The position numbers and the translations under genes were made by a program. From contig NZ_JRLV01000001.1 in the NCBI RefSeq assembly GCF_000769915.1, forward strand, positions 1-64,000: 64,000 nucleotides of DNA, in the 5' to 3' direction. The stretch comes from Flavobacterium beibuense F44-8. GTDB lineage: Bacteria; Bacteroidota; Bacteroidia; Flavobacteriales; Flavobacteriaceae. The notes beneath the pieces were generated by a model that searched no databases, was not told the DNA's origin, and saw nothing but the letters and a program-made list of their open reading frames with translations. Of this stretch, positions 17,719 to 28,300 are shown piece by piece; the stretch's first letter is position 1, and each line of letters opens with the position of its first letter.

Positions 17719-18672
17719 ATGAAAAAAGTCGTTTTTTTAAGCGTATCGTTAATCGCGCTGCTAACATCGTGTGCTGTTAAAAAAAGCAATCCTGAAGATT
17801 ATAAGGTTAATGAGGAAAGTGTAATAAATACACTTAAATTTTTAACATCAGATGAGCTTGAGGGGCGTGACAGCGGTAGTGAAGGGCTTGAAAAAGCTGC
17901 ATTGTATCTTGAAGATGTTTTTGCTAAAAACAGTATTAAACCTTACTTTGCTACATACAGGGATACATTGTCTAATTTTCCTAAGCCGGCTTACAATATA
18001 GTAGGGTATCTTGAAGGGAATGACGCTAAGCTTAAAAATGAAGTTGTGGTAATTGGTGCTCATTATGATCATGTGGGTATAGGGATGGCAGTAGCCGGAG
18101 ATAGTATTTATAATGGTGCCGATGATAACGCATCGGGAACTACTGCGGTAACTGAACTGGTAAACTACTATGCTAAAGAGAAAACCAATAAACGCAGTAT
18201 TTTATTTTGTTTTTTCTCGGCAGAGGAGAAAGGCTTATTAGGCTCTAAACATCTTTCGGCAAAATTAAAGCAGGCTAACATGGATGTTTATCTTATGCTT
18301 AATTATGAGATGATAGGCGTACCAATGCCTGCCGGTAAAGATATGGTTGCCTTTATGACAGGGTATGGAAAATCTAATCTGGCTAATAAAATAAACGAGT
18401 ACACAGGTAAAACTTTTATAGGGTATTATGATTTTGCAATAAAGTATCAGCTTTTCAGGGCTTCAGATAACTATCCCTTCTATTCTGAATTTAATATTCC
18501 TGCACACACGTTCAGTACTACTGATATGGAAAGCTTCCATTATTACCATCAGCCTGGTGATGAATTTGATGAAATGGATACGGCTCACATGACTGATTTT
18601 ATTCAGCAGATGATTCCTGTTACAGAGAAACTGATTAATGCAGATACCAGAGAAATTGTTTTAAAGGACTAA
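17719..18672 (+). CDS. M28 family zinc aminopeptidase, lipoprotein
   Basis: 317 aa. A signal peptide with lipobox LLTSC (Cys18) anchors it to a membrane facing the periplasm. The M28 fold shows zinc ligands in VVIGAHYDHVG and NGADDNASGTTAV. The catalytic FFSAEEKGLLGS follows, then LNYEMIG and late zinc-ligand region FHYYHQPGDEFD. It probably trims short peptides for nutrition or envelope turnover. It is the first gene of a compact rightward run; the SDR gene starts at the base after its stop codon. Confidence 0.92.
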   Translation: MKKVVFLSVSLIALLTSCAVKKSNPEDYKVNEESVINTLKFLTSDELEGRDSGSEGLEKAALYLEDVFAKNSIKPYFATYRDTLSNFPKPAYNIVGYLEGNDAKLKNEVVVIGAHYDHVGIGMAVAGDSIYNGADDNASGTTAVTELVNYYAKEKTNKRSILFCFFSAEEKGLLGSKHLSAKLKQANMDVYLMLNYEMIGVPMPAGKDMVAFMTGYGKSNLANKINEYTGKTFIGYYDFAIKYQLFRASDNYPFYSEFNIPAHTFSTTDMESFHYYHQPGDEFDEMDTAHMTDFIQQMIPVTEKLINADTREIVLKD

Positions 18673-19350
18673 ATGAAAAATATAATAATAACAGGAACGA
18701 GTAGGGGGATAGGCTATGAGCTGGCATTGCAATTTGCAAATGCGGGTCATAAGGTATTGGCAATTTCCAGAAAAGTTCCGCAGGCATTTATAGAAAATCA
18801 GAATATTTCCTGTCTTGCAGTTGATATTTCTGAAGAAGATAATCTGCAAAAAGTGCATGATTTTATAGCCAATACTTGGCATAGTGTAGATGTTTTAATA
18901 CACAATGCCGGTGCACTTATCAATAAGCCGTTTGGGCAAATTACGGCTCAGGAGTTTGAATATGTTTATAAAGTAAATGTGTTTGGAGTAGCTGTCTTAA
19001 ACAGGGTAGTGCTTCCTTTTATGCAAAAAGGCGCTCATGTGGTTACTATAAGTAGTATTGGCGGAGTGAAAGGTACTGTTAAGTTTGCAGGACTTGCTGC
19101 TTACAGTTCGAGCAAAGGTGCTGTAATAACTTTATCAGAGCTTTTGGCAGAGGAGTATAAAGAGCAGGGAATAGCTTTTAATGTGCTTGCTCTTGGCGCA
19201 GTAAATACCGAAATGCTTCAGGAAGCATTCCCGGGGTATGAGGCGCCGCTTTCGGCTGACGAGATGGCTAACTATATTTATGATTTTGCCTTAACAGGTA
19301 ATAAATACTATAACGGGAAAGTGCTTGAGGTTTCTTCAAGCACACCATAA
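18673..19350 (+). CDS. Short-chain dehydrogenase/reductase (classical SDR)
   Basis: 225 aa. It has the cofactor motif TGTSRGIGYELA near the N-terminus, the NAG motif HNAGALINKPFG (~residue 77), and the catalytic pair in AYSSSKGAVITLSELLA (YxxxK). Substrate is unknown. It abuts the preceding peptidase gene without a gap, so both are on one transcript. Confidence 0.92.
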   Translation: MKNIIITGTSRGIGYELALQFANAGHKVLAISRKVPQAFIENQNISCLAVDISEEDNLQKVHDFIANTWHSVDVLIHNAGALINKPFGQITAQEFEYVYKVNVFGVAVLNRVVLPFMQKGAHVVTISSIGGVKGTVKFAGLAAYSSSKGAVITLSELLAEEYKEQGIAFNVLALGAVNTEMLQEAFPGYEAPLSADEMANYIYDFALTGNKYYNGKVLEVSSSTP

Positions 19351-19365
19351 TGAAAGAATTTTTAA

Positions 19366-19965
19366 GTGAAGCATGTAATTGAGCCTTATTTGCCTGAGCA
19401 CGCCGTAGACAGCGTTTTTGAGCTGATTAGGGAATATGGTGTTCATCTTAAAATAGTAAACGATAGGGTTACACGTCACGGTGACTATCGCAGGGATACA
19501 AACGGTCATCATCAAATCACAGTTAACGGGAGCCTTAATAAATACAGGTTCTTAATGACACTGATACACGAAATAGCCCATTTAGTGGCATTTGAAAAAT
19601 ACGGACGAAATATCAAACCTCACGGGGTGGAATGGAAGTCTACTTTTCAAAAACTGATGGTTCCTTTTATACGCCCCGAGATTTTTCCGTCTCAGTTGCT
19701 GCCCTTACTGGCAAGGCATTTCAGGAATCCAAAAGCCAGTAGCGATACTGATGCTACACTGTCAATTGCCCTTAAGCAATTTGATGAAGTATCAGATAAA
19801 AATTATATTTTTGAAATTCCGTATGGCAGTCACTTCCGTATCTACAACGGTAAGATATTCCGTAAAGGTGCGCAAAGGGTTAAACGGTATGAGTGTCTGG
19901 AGGTTAGCACCGGTAAGATTTATTTATTTAATCCGAATGCCGAGGTTGAACTCCTGCCACATTAA
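19366..19965 (+). CDS. SprT-like zinc metalloprotease-domain protein
   Basis: 199 aa. The zinc motif MTLIHEIAHLVAFEKYG (HExxH) is followed by the third ligand region KPHGVEWKSTF, as in SprT/Spartan-type proteins. The C-terminal ~70 residues resemble the usual beta-rich tail (YGSHFRIYNGKIFRKG, then RYECLEVSTGKIYLFNP). The start is GTG at 19366: a stop lies directly upstream in frame, and no ATG occurs before the conserved region. A tiny overlapping ATG frame at 19350 stops after ten codons. It follows the SDR gene by 15 nt in the same operon. Cellular role in Bacteroidota is not established. Confidence 0.87.
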   Translation: MKHVIEPYLPEHAVDSVFELIREYGVHLKIVNDRVTRHGDYRRDTNGHHQITVNGSLNKYRFLMTLIHEIAHLVAFEKYGRNIKPHGVEWKSTFQKLMVPFIRPEIFPSQLLPLLARHFRNPKASSDTDATLSIALKQFDEVSDKNYIFEIPYGSHFRIYNGKIFRKGAQRVKRYECLEVSTGKIYLFNPNAEVELLPH

Positions 19966-20047
19966 TTGTTAAATAGAGATTAAAGCATTTTGAAATTGAC
20001 TATTAAATTAAAAACTTTACACTAATACAAAAAACGATTACCATATA

Positions 20048-21112
20048 ATGAACGAAAATTATTATGCTGTTTTAATGGCTGGAGGAGTAGGTTCTCGTTT
20101 TTGGCCGGTAAGTACGGTTCAGTTCCCTAAACAGTTTCATGACATGTTGGGTACTGGTGAAACACTTATTCAAAAAACTTTTTCAAGGCTATCTAAATTA
20201 ATCCCTAAAGAAAACATACTTGTTTTAACAAACGATATATATAACGATTTGGTACTGGAGCAGCTTCCTGATTTGTCTCCGGAGCAAATGGTGCTGGAAC
20301 CGGCTATGAGAAACACGGCACCGTGTATTTTATATGCTACTTTAAAGATTAAGAAACTTAATCCTAATGCTGTTATGGTAGTAGCACCAAGCGATCACTG
20401 GATTGAAGATGAAGACGCTTTTCTGGATAATGTTCAAAAGGCTTTTGACTGCGCTTTAAAACAGGAAGTTTTAATGACGCTGGGCATACAACCAACTTTC
20501 CCTAATACAGGTTACGGTTATATTGAGTACAATAAACAGGATACCAATTTGATTAAAAAGGTATCTCAGTTTAGGGAGAAGCCTGATTATAAAACTGCAA
20601 AAGAATTTTTAAACAGCGGTAACTTTTTATGGAATGCGGGTATTTTTATATGGACGGTAGAGTCGGTATTAAATGCTTTTGTAAAATTTCAGCCTAAAAT
20701 GTACGAGCTGTTTGATGCCGGTTACGAACATTATAATAACCCTGAAGAAAAAGAGTTTATTGAGGGAAACTATGTTAAGGCTGATAATATATCTATTGAC
20801 TATGCCTTAATGGAGAATGCAGAAAATGTATATGTTCTTCCTGCTTCGTTTGACTGGAATGACCTTGGTACCTGGGGATCACTGCATGAAAAACTGGGTA
20901 AGGATGAAAATAACAATGCTGTTGTTAATGCCAGGGTTTTTCTTGAAAATGCTACAAATAATATTATTCGTACTGATTCTGACAAAACTGTAGTTATTGA
21001 CGGACTGGATAATTATATTGTGGTAGATCGTGATGATATATTACTTATTTATCCAAAGGAAAAAGAGCAGGAAATAAAGAAGATTACTGCTATTGTTACC
21101 AAAAATCAATAA
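20048..21112 (+). CDS. manC: Mannose-1-phosphate guanylyltransferase
   Basis: 354 aa, the single-domain form without the phosphomannose isomerase half. It makes GDP-mannose from GTP and mannose-1-phosphate for surface polysaccharide, LPS or glycoprotein glycans. The nucleotidyltransferase signature AVLMAGGVGSRFWPVS is at the N-terminus and is followed by FPKQFHDMLG. GNFLWNAGIFIW and SFDWNDLGTWGSL are family motifs. The gene follows the SprT-like gene by 82 nt and may be in the same operon. No clear terminator is visible behind it. Confidence 0.94.
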   Translation: MNENYYAVLMAGGVGSRFWPVSTVQFPKQFHDMLGTGETLIQKTFSRLSKLIPKENILVLTNDIYNDLVLEQLPDLSPEQMVLEPAMRNTAPCILYATLKIKKLNPNAVMVVAPSDHWIEDEDAFLDNVQKAFDCALKQEVLMTLGIQPTFPNTGYGYIEYNKQDTNLIKKVSQFREKPDYKTAKEFLNSGNFLWNAGIFIWTVESVLNAFVKFQPKMYELFDAGYEHYNNPEEKEFIEGNYVKADNISIDYALMENAENVYVLPASFDWNDLGTWGSLHEKLGKDENNNAVVNARVFLENATNNIIRTDSDKTVVIDGLDNYIVVDRDDILLIYPKEKEQEIKKITAIVTKNQ

Positions 21113-21563
21113 ATTTTGAGTCAGGCTATTTTGTTAAATTTAACGTTTAATTAAGAAATTAAATGCTAATGTTCTATATTTATTCTTGAAAACCAACAAA
21201 ATAGCTTGAAAAAGATTTGTCAGTTCATACCTGTTTTCTGTAAACAGGCGGTGTTATGTAATAATTTATCTTGTATTTAGTGCATAAATCTGCTTTTACG
21301 AATTACAGATTATCTTTTTTATAAAGGTTCAGTGAACTGATTAGATCTATTACCCTTTCCTTTTTTTATTTTATTTATTGCGGGTTTAACCAATGTTGTT
21401 TTTTAACAATTAATAGCGATAAAGGTTACAACTATTTGTATGGTGAACAGCATCTTATACAATAAGAGCTTACACTGCTTTTAAATATTTATTGTAGTAT
21501 AAACACTACGTGAACGCTTAATGGTATGTGCTTGCTTGGAACAACCAACAAAACCGCTATATA
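21113..21563 (+). other. Long AT-rich intergenic region before the giant adhesin pair
   Basis: This 451-bp stretch has no coding signal beyond a doubtful upstream GTG extension of the next gene (from 21528). It contains a 7-bp hairpin, CCTGTTT / AAACAGG, at 21230-21248 and a TATATTTA box at 21175-21182. There is no convincing full promoter and no T-tract terminator. It is the longest non-coding stretch in the window and probably carries the promoter and 5' leader for the downstream pair. Confidence 0.5.
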
Positions 21564-24500
21564 ATGAACATAAGCCTTACTGTAAAGCGATTACTTTTTA
21601 TGTTTTCGCTCCTATTGTTTAGTATGGCAACTTTTGCACAGTTACCTGATTTTACTTTAACGGTTACCCCAACTGCTCAAACCTGTTTGGGTAATGGTGT
21701 TTTGGGATTTTCGGTATCAGGGGTAAACCCGTCGGCAAATATAGATTATACCATATACCTTTTACCCGATACTGCAACTCCCGTAGGGATTACTACTTCC
21801 TCCACATACAATAATCTTCAGGCCGGCGATTATATGGTTGTCGCTACGCAATCCTTATCGGGGCAATCAAATACACAAACACAAAACGTTACTATTGATG
21901 ATGAAACTGTTGAACTTACTTATCTTTTTGAATTAGCTGATGCAATATGTGGTAACGATGGTCGTATTACGGTAAATGTAACTTCGGGTACGGCGGTATC
22001 TTATGAAATTTTTGCGGGTCCGGTAACAAGGCCGTTACAGGTATCTAACGTGTTTAATAATTTACCCGCAGGTTTATATCAGGTAAGAGTACATGATATT
22101 TGTGGTGATGCAGTTGTCGTATCGGTACAGTTAGTGCAACTACCTCCGGGATTGATTATAGGTGAACAAACAAATTTTAGTCCGGATCCTTTACCGGATT
22201 GTAATACTATAACAATTTCACATGTGTTTGGTCCTCCTGCAGGCTATGCTTTAGCATCTCCCATTTCATTTACCTATACGTTGTATCCTCCCGGCGGAGG
22301 TACTCCTGTTATAGTGACTCCTGAAATTGAGGGTTCTTCTGAAGTAAATATTCCATTTTATAACGGGCAGGAGTATAGTTATGATATAACTGCAGTTGAT
22401 GCCTGTGGAAATGTATATACTCTTAACGATATTGTTATAACACCGGCCTTTACAGGTATTGGGATACAGGAGGTATTTGGTTGTGACGGGTTTACTTTTG
22501 GTTTTCAGTTTGCAAATTACATGGAGCCTTTCAGTATTGAGTTTCTTTCGGCGCCCGATGGGTTTATTCCTTCAGATTTTAGTACGCTTCATCCCAATTT
22601 TAATACCGTAGAAGATATTGAATATGGTTCTGAGTCCAATCCTGTGCCTGTAGGGGAGTATAGTGTAGCGGTAACCGATGGTTGCGGACATGTGGCTATT
22701 ATAGATTTTGAGCTGGAAATCCCGGAGCTGGACGTGTCTGTAGTGACTCAAAGTGTAGGGTGTGAAGGTGTTTCTATAGAACTTGAGGTGCCTACAAGAT
22801 TAATTACAGAAGCAACGCTTCTAAGCGCTCCTGTAGGGTACCCGGAAACTCTGCCGGAGGACCTTGAAACTTATATAACGGACGAAGGAAAGGTATTAAT
22901 GACCGATGTACAGTTTGGGGTGTATGTTTTTGAAGTGACTGATTCTTGTGGTTTTACGTATACAAAAGAAGTTTTGGCGAGTCCTTCTTCATTTAATGTT
23001 AGTGTAGAACAAAGACCTGGTTGTGATGAAGGCTATGGCTCTGTAAAAGTAGAGGGAGTGGGTACTGATTTAACAATGGTAGTTATTGAGTCGGCTCCTT
23101 CAGCATTTACTCAGGCTACTCCTTATGATGTTACTTTTAATTTAAGCTCAAACGGTAATTTTTATATGAATTCCTTACCCGAAGGAGAGTATGTATTTAC
23201 GTTTATGAATACCTGTGAAGGTACTATAAGTGTGGATATAACAGTTGAAGGGTATCATAAAACAGTAAATAGTTATACATTAACCGAGAACTGTGGTTCT
23301 TTTGAGCTTAATATTCAAAACGCAAGCAATGGTGTGACAACACAGCAGTTTTGGTTACAAAAATATTATCCTCAAACCGGAGACTGGGGGCATCCTCAAA
23401 CCGGAGAGCTATATGATGAAGGTGTCCCTCCGGTAGCAGATAACTCTTTAGTGTTGATTAACAATGCAAATAATATAAATCTTGCTTTTAGCGGGCAGTT
23501 CAGGATAGTAAAATCATTCTATACCTACAGTAATGGTATTTCAACAAACTTTAAGTGTTTTGAGGTTTTACATGAATTCTATTTTATGGGAGGGCCTAAA
23601 ATTTTAGATATATACAGCTTTCCTTGTGACGATGGTCTTGCCGAAGTAGCAGTAATGGCTGAAGGAATACCTCCTTTGGCGTATAGTATTATCCAGAAAG
23701 ACGGAGAACCTTTTACTGTTGATAATGGGGAGTCTAATGTTTTTTCAGAACTGGAAGCCGCAGTATATACTATGAGGGTAACCGATGAATGTGGGAATTT
23801 TAGAACCGCACAAATTGATATTAACGAAGCCGATCCAATTGAAATTGAGGCTTCAGGTTTGTGTGACGGTCAAAATGGGCTACTTTCGGTGCCACCTTTT
23901 TCTTTCCTTAATTATGAATGGTATAACGGAGACGATCCCGATACTATTTTAAGTACTTCAAGTACTCTTGAGTTTACCCCGTTCAATGAGAGTAATGATA
24001 CCGGAACTTATTATGTGAGGATTTCTACCTCTAATCCGGTTTCGTGTATGAATCAAACTCTTGAATATGTTGTGGTGCCTTCTTCCGGGTTAAATGCAGG
24101 CGATGATAGTGCTGTTTTGTATTGTAATGACGGACAGGCTGTAAATCTTGAAGCGTATTTAAGTAACCCGCATGATGAAGACGGGATATGGATTGATATG
24201 AACGGTACCGGAGCCTTAGCAGATGGTACTCTTGATATAGCTGGCTTACCGGAGGGTGTTTATGAATTTAAATACATGGTAACCGGTATGTGTAATGCAG
24301 CAGATGAGGCAGTGATAACTTTTGAACTAAGGGATATTCCCGAAGCTCCTCAGGTTGCACCTTTAGATGGAGTGTGTGAAGGAGAAATGATTCAGCTCAC
24401 AGCTACCGATGTGCCAAATGCAGTTTACGAGTGGACAGGGCCTAACGGGTTTACGGCTTCGGTACAAAACCCTGCTATTGAGAGCGTAAGTATTGCCGCA

Positions 24501-25310
24501 GCAGGTATTTATGAAGTAAGAGCTGTAGTTAACGGTTGTGCTTCAAACTTAGCTACAGTAAATGTGAATGTGAGGCCATTGCCTCAGTTTGAATTACAGG
24601 GCGATGCCACATTGTGTGAAGGTCAGGAAGGACTCCTAAGTGTTATTGCTGCAAATTTTGATGAAGCTATAGCAAGTTATCAATGGTATTATGATGATGC
24701 TTTGCTAAACGGAGTAACAGCTGCCGATATTGCAATATATGAAACCGGAGTGTACAGGGTTGAAGTGAGTAATGAAGGCTGTGTAACCGAAGAGTCATTT
24801 AATGTAACCGAGAATAATGACGCTTTTGAAGTAATACTGGATAATGGCTGTATTGATTTTGAATATGGTGTTTGGGTAACAAATGCAGATGAGCTTGACG
24901 GTTATTTGTTTAACTGGACAGGTCCCGAAGGATATAATGCTGCAGGTACACAAATAATAATATCAGAAATGCCGGCAGGTATTTATACAGTAGAAGTTAC
25001 AAACCCTGACGGTTGCAGTGTAACGGCATCTGTAAATATTGAAAACACCTATTGCAGGATACCAAAAGGGATATCGCCTGGGGACGATGATTTTAATAAT
25101 GAATTTGATTTGTCTAATTTGGGAGTGCAAAACCTGAAAATATTTAACCGATACGGGCTTAAAGTGTATGATAGAGATGGTTATCTCAATGAGTGGCACG
25201 GACAGTCTGACAAAGGAGAACTCCCTACAGGTACCTACTATTATGTAGCAACGCTTTCGGCAGGGAAACAGGTAACCGGTTGGGTTTACCTTCAAAGAAG
25301 AACAAACTAA
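21564..25310 (+). CDS. Giant secreted T9SS cargo with gliding-associated (type B) C-terminal domain, copy 1
   Basis: 1,248 aa from the ATG at 21564, which gives a proper signal peptide ending FSMATFAQ; the frame opens at a GTG at 21528. The body is a string of beta-rich modules with recurring VTDxCG motifs (DACGNVYTL, VTDGCGHVA, VTDSCGFTY, VTDECGNFR), as in SprB-like repeats. It is followed by Ig/PKD-like modules (CEGEMIQLTA, CEGQEGLLSV). The end, IPKGISPGDDDFNNEFDL to GYLNEWHGQSDKGELPTG and ATLSAGKQVTGWVYL, is the gliding-motility-associated CTD that directs export by T9SS. It is probably an adhesin on the cell surface. A paralogue follows after 13 nt. Confidence 0.9.
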   Translation: MNISLTVKRLLFMFSLLLFSMATFAQLPDFTLTVTPTAQTCLGNGVLGFSVSGVNPSANIDYTIYLLPDTATPVGITTSSTYNNLQAGDYMVVATQSLSGQSNTQTQNVTIDDETVELTYLFELADAICGNDGRITVNVTSGTAVSYEIFAGPVTRPLQVSNVFNNLPAGLYQVRVHDICGDAVVVSVQLVQLPPGLIIGEQTNFSPDPLPDCNTITISHVFGPPAGYALASPISFTYTLYPPGGGTPVIVTPEIEGSSEVNIPFYNGQEYSYDITAVDACGNVYTLNDIVITPAFTGIGIQEVFGCDGFTFGFQFANYMEPFSIEFLSAPDGFIPSDFSTLHPNFNTVEDIEYGSESNPVPVGEYSVAVTDGCGHVAIIDFELEIPELDVSVVTQSVGCEGVSIELEVPTRLITEATLLSAPVGYPETLPEDLETYITDEGKVLMTDVQFGVYVFEVTDSCGFTYTKEVLASPSSFNVSVEQRPGCDEGYGSVKVEGVGTDLTMVVIESAPSAFTQATPYDVTFNLSSNGNFYMNSLPEGEYVFTFMNTCEGTISVDITVEGYHKTVNSYTLTENCGSFELNIQNASNGVTTQQFWLQKYYPQTGDWGHPQTGELYDEGVPPVADNSLVLINNANNINLAFSGQFRIVKSFYTYSNGISTNFKCFEVLHEFYFMGGPKILDIYSFPCDDGLAEVAVMAEGIPPLAYSIIQKDGEPFTVDNGESNVFSELEAAVYTMRVTDECGNFRTAQIDINEADPIEIEASGLCDGQNGLLSVPPFSFLNYEWYNGDDPDTILSTSSTLEFTPFNESNDTGTYYVRISTSNPVSCMNQTLEYVVVPSSGLNAGDDSAVLYCNDGQAVNLEAYLSNPHDEDGIWIDMNGTGALADGTLDIAGLPEGVYEFKYMVTGMCNAADEAVITFELRDIPEAPQVAPLDGVCEGEMIQLTATDVPNAVYEWTGPNGFTASVQNPAIESVSIAAAGIYEVRAVVNGCASNLATVNVNVRPLPQFELQGDATLCEGQEGLLSVIAANFDEAIASYQWYYDDALLNGVTAADIAIYETGVYRVEVSNEGCVTEESFNVTENNDAFEVILDNGCIDFEYGVWVTNADELDGYLFNWTGPEGYNAAGTQIIISEMPAGIYTVEVTNPDGCSVTASVNIENTYCRIPKGISPGDDDFNNEFDLSNLGVQNLKIFNRYGLKVYDRDGYLNEWHGQSDKGELPTGTYYYVATLSAGKQVTGWVYLQRRTN

Positions 25311-25323
25311 ACTACTATAAATT

Positions 25324-28300
25324 ATGTATAGAAATTTTATTCACTCAAAACGATGGTTATTTATACTGTCGTTGCTGTTGTCCTGCACAGCAGCATTTGC
25401 ACAGTTGCCTTCCTTTACTGTTTCGGCAACAGCGACACCTCAAACCTGTTTGGGTAACGGATCGTTATCGCTTTCAGTTTCCGGAACCGATCCTTCGGCT
25501 ACGATTGATTATACCGTGTACTTATTGCCCGATACGGTTAATCCGGTGGCTACTACTACCTCATCTACAGTAAACAGTCTTGATGATGGTAACTACCTTG
25601 TTGTTGCTACTCAGTCATTAGGAGGAAATTCAAATACAGCATCAACAAATGTTACTATTGACGATGAAATAGTAGAACTTAACTATTCTATAGTAGGAAC
25701 TAAGGTGCGTTGCGGAAATGACGGAGCATTAACTATAAATGTTACTGCGGGTAGCGGACCTTTTAGTTATGAAATTATGTCGGGTCCGGTTACGTTTCCT
25801 GAGCAGGCCTCAAATGTTTTTAGTAACCTGCCGGTAGGTACTTACCAGATTAGGGTGCATGATGCCTGTGGCGATGCAAATGTGGTGACCTATCAGCTTA
25901 CAGCATTACAGCCGGGTATTTATATAGACGATCCAAATATTGTTTATGAGCAACTTCCGTCCTGTAATACAGTAAATATTATATTGCCATATATTAACTC
26001 AAGTGCAAATACTCAAATATTTTTCCCTGTTGTATTTCAATTTACTGTTTATCCCCCGGGGGGAGGAACACCAACTATTGTAAGCCAAACGGTAACAACC
26101 GGAAATGTATCATCTTTTAACGAACTTCTGGCTACAATACCGTTTTATAATGGAGAGGAATATAGTTATGATATACAGGCTACAGATGCATGTGGTAATG
26201 TTTTTACACTTGATGATGTTGTGGTTGATGCAGCTTTTGATTTTACTCTTATTGAAAAGAATTTTGGATGTGAGGAATTTGTGTTGAATATTACGCCTTC
26301 TTTATATGGAGCTCCTTATACAGTAACGTTCCTTTCTGCTCCTGCAGGTTTTGTACCATCTTCTTTTAACGCATCACACCCTACATTTAGTACGCCTATG
26401 GCAGCATATGGTACACAGGCTAATCCGTTACCTATGGGGACATACAGTATTCAACTAACCGATGCCTGTGGAAACTCTGTAACTAAAGATATTGAACTTA
26501 CTAATGAAGGTCAGCCTACTTATATAACCAGTACTGATCCTACCACCTGTTTAGGACAGATAGGTGTTACTTTTAATGGTAGGGTTTTAGTGGGGGCAGA
26601 AGTAACCGATGCTCCGGATGATTATCCTAATGCACTTCCCGATGATGTTTCGTCATTAATAGACCCTGAGACAGGATTGTTTTTGGATGATATTCCAATA
26701 GGTACTTATACAATTGTAATAACCGATGCCTGTGGGGAAGAGTATACTCTTGTTATTGAAATTGTTCCATTTGGTGATGGCTTTGGTTTAAGCTTCTATC
26801 AATATGCAGGATGTGCCCTTGGAGAAGGTTCGGTTAGGGCTGGGGTAACAGATAATACTATTACAAGTATCATAATTACTGCTGCTCCTGCTACATTTAC
26901 AGAAACACTGCCTTATGATGTGTCTTTTAATATAGCCGACGGATTTTTATACATGAATTCATTACCTGCCGGTAACTATACCTTTACTGCTATAGATAAT
27001 TGTGGTGTGGAGCATACAGATTCGGTGTTAATTGAAGGTTATGAAGAGGAACTTTCTGATTTTGAGGTTATACCTTATTGCGGGTCTTTTGATTTGACTT
27101 TTACGTATACTTCAAATAGTAACTATGCAGTTTCTTACTGGTTACAAAAATATGATGAGACTACTGATAGTTGGGGACATCCGTTAACAGGTAACTCGTA
27201 TCCTGAAGGAACTCAGCCTAATATAAATAATTCAAAATTACTGGATAATGGAGAGTTAAACGTAAATCTGCCTTATATAGGACATTTTAGAGTTATAAGG
27301 GTTTTCTTTGTGTATTCTAATGGTATGACTTCTACAACGCGTTGTGTTTCTACAATACATGAGTTTGACTTTGATGCACAGCCTAAAATTGTTGATGTAT
27401 ACAGCCTGCCGTGCGGAAATGATGGCATGTATGTGGCTGTAGAAGCCGAAGGTATAGCACCACTTCAATACAGTATTACACAGCCCTCTGTAATTGATAA
27501 CGGTACTGATAATGTTTTTGCAAACCTTACTCCCGGAACTTATAACTTTAGGGTTACTGATGCCTGTGGTAATTTTAGGAATGTACAGATGGATATAAGT
27601 GATTTGGAGCAGGTGGAAATTGTTGGAGCAGGCCTTTGTGATGGTGCTGAAGGGCAGCTATATGTATCGCAGTTTTCGTTCTTTGATTATGAATGGTGGA
27701 AAGAGGGAGCTCCGGGTACTATTTTAAGTACTGCTAATTCATTGGATTTTGCTCCGTTTAACTCTGATACCGATGCCGGTACTTATTATGTGAAAATGAC
27801 CTCAACTGGAGGAATAGAGTGTGAGCAGGTGCTGGAATATGTTGTTGAGCCAGCCTCGGCTGCTAATGCGGGAGATGATGATACTATAACATATTGTAAT
27901 GATGAACAGCCTGTAAACCTAAACGACTTTTTAAGTAACCCGCACGATGAAGGCGGTACATGGACCGATGTGAACGGTAGTGGTGCACTTTCGGGCAATA
28001 TGCTGACAACAGCAGGACTCACTGCAGGGACATATCAGTTTAGGTATCGTGTAACCGATATGTGCGATAATATGGATGAGGCAATTATTATTGTTGAATT
28101 AAGAAACATTCCTGATGCTCCGGAAGCCGATCCTGTAGCTGCTGTGTGTGAAGGGGAGAATGTTCAGCTATCTGCCGCAACAGTCGCCAATGCAACTTAT
28201 GAATGGATAGGTCCTGATAACTTTACTTCTACAGACCAAAATCCGGTGCTTACAGGTGCAGGACTGGCGGCTAATGGTATTTACCAGGTACGGGTATTGA

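Noticed and set aside
19350..19382. Tiny frame (ten codons) overlapping the stop of the SDR gene
   Set aside because: It is too short, ends before the SprT-like domain and is in a different frame. It is either a chance ATG or a weak coupling signal.
21230..21248. Hairpin CCTGTTT/AAACAGG as a manC terminator
   Set aside because: No T-tract follows the stem, and it lies about 120 nt past the stop codon.
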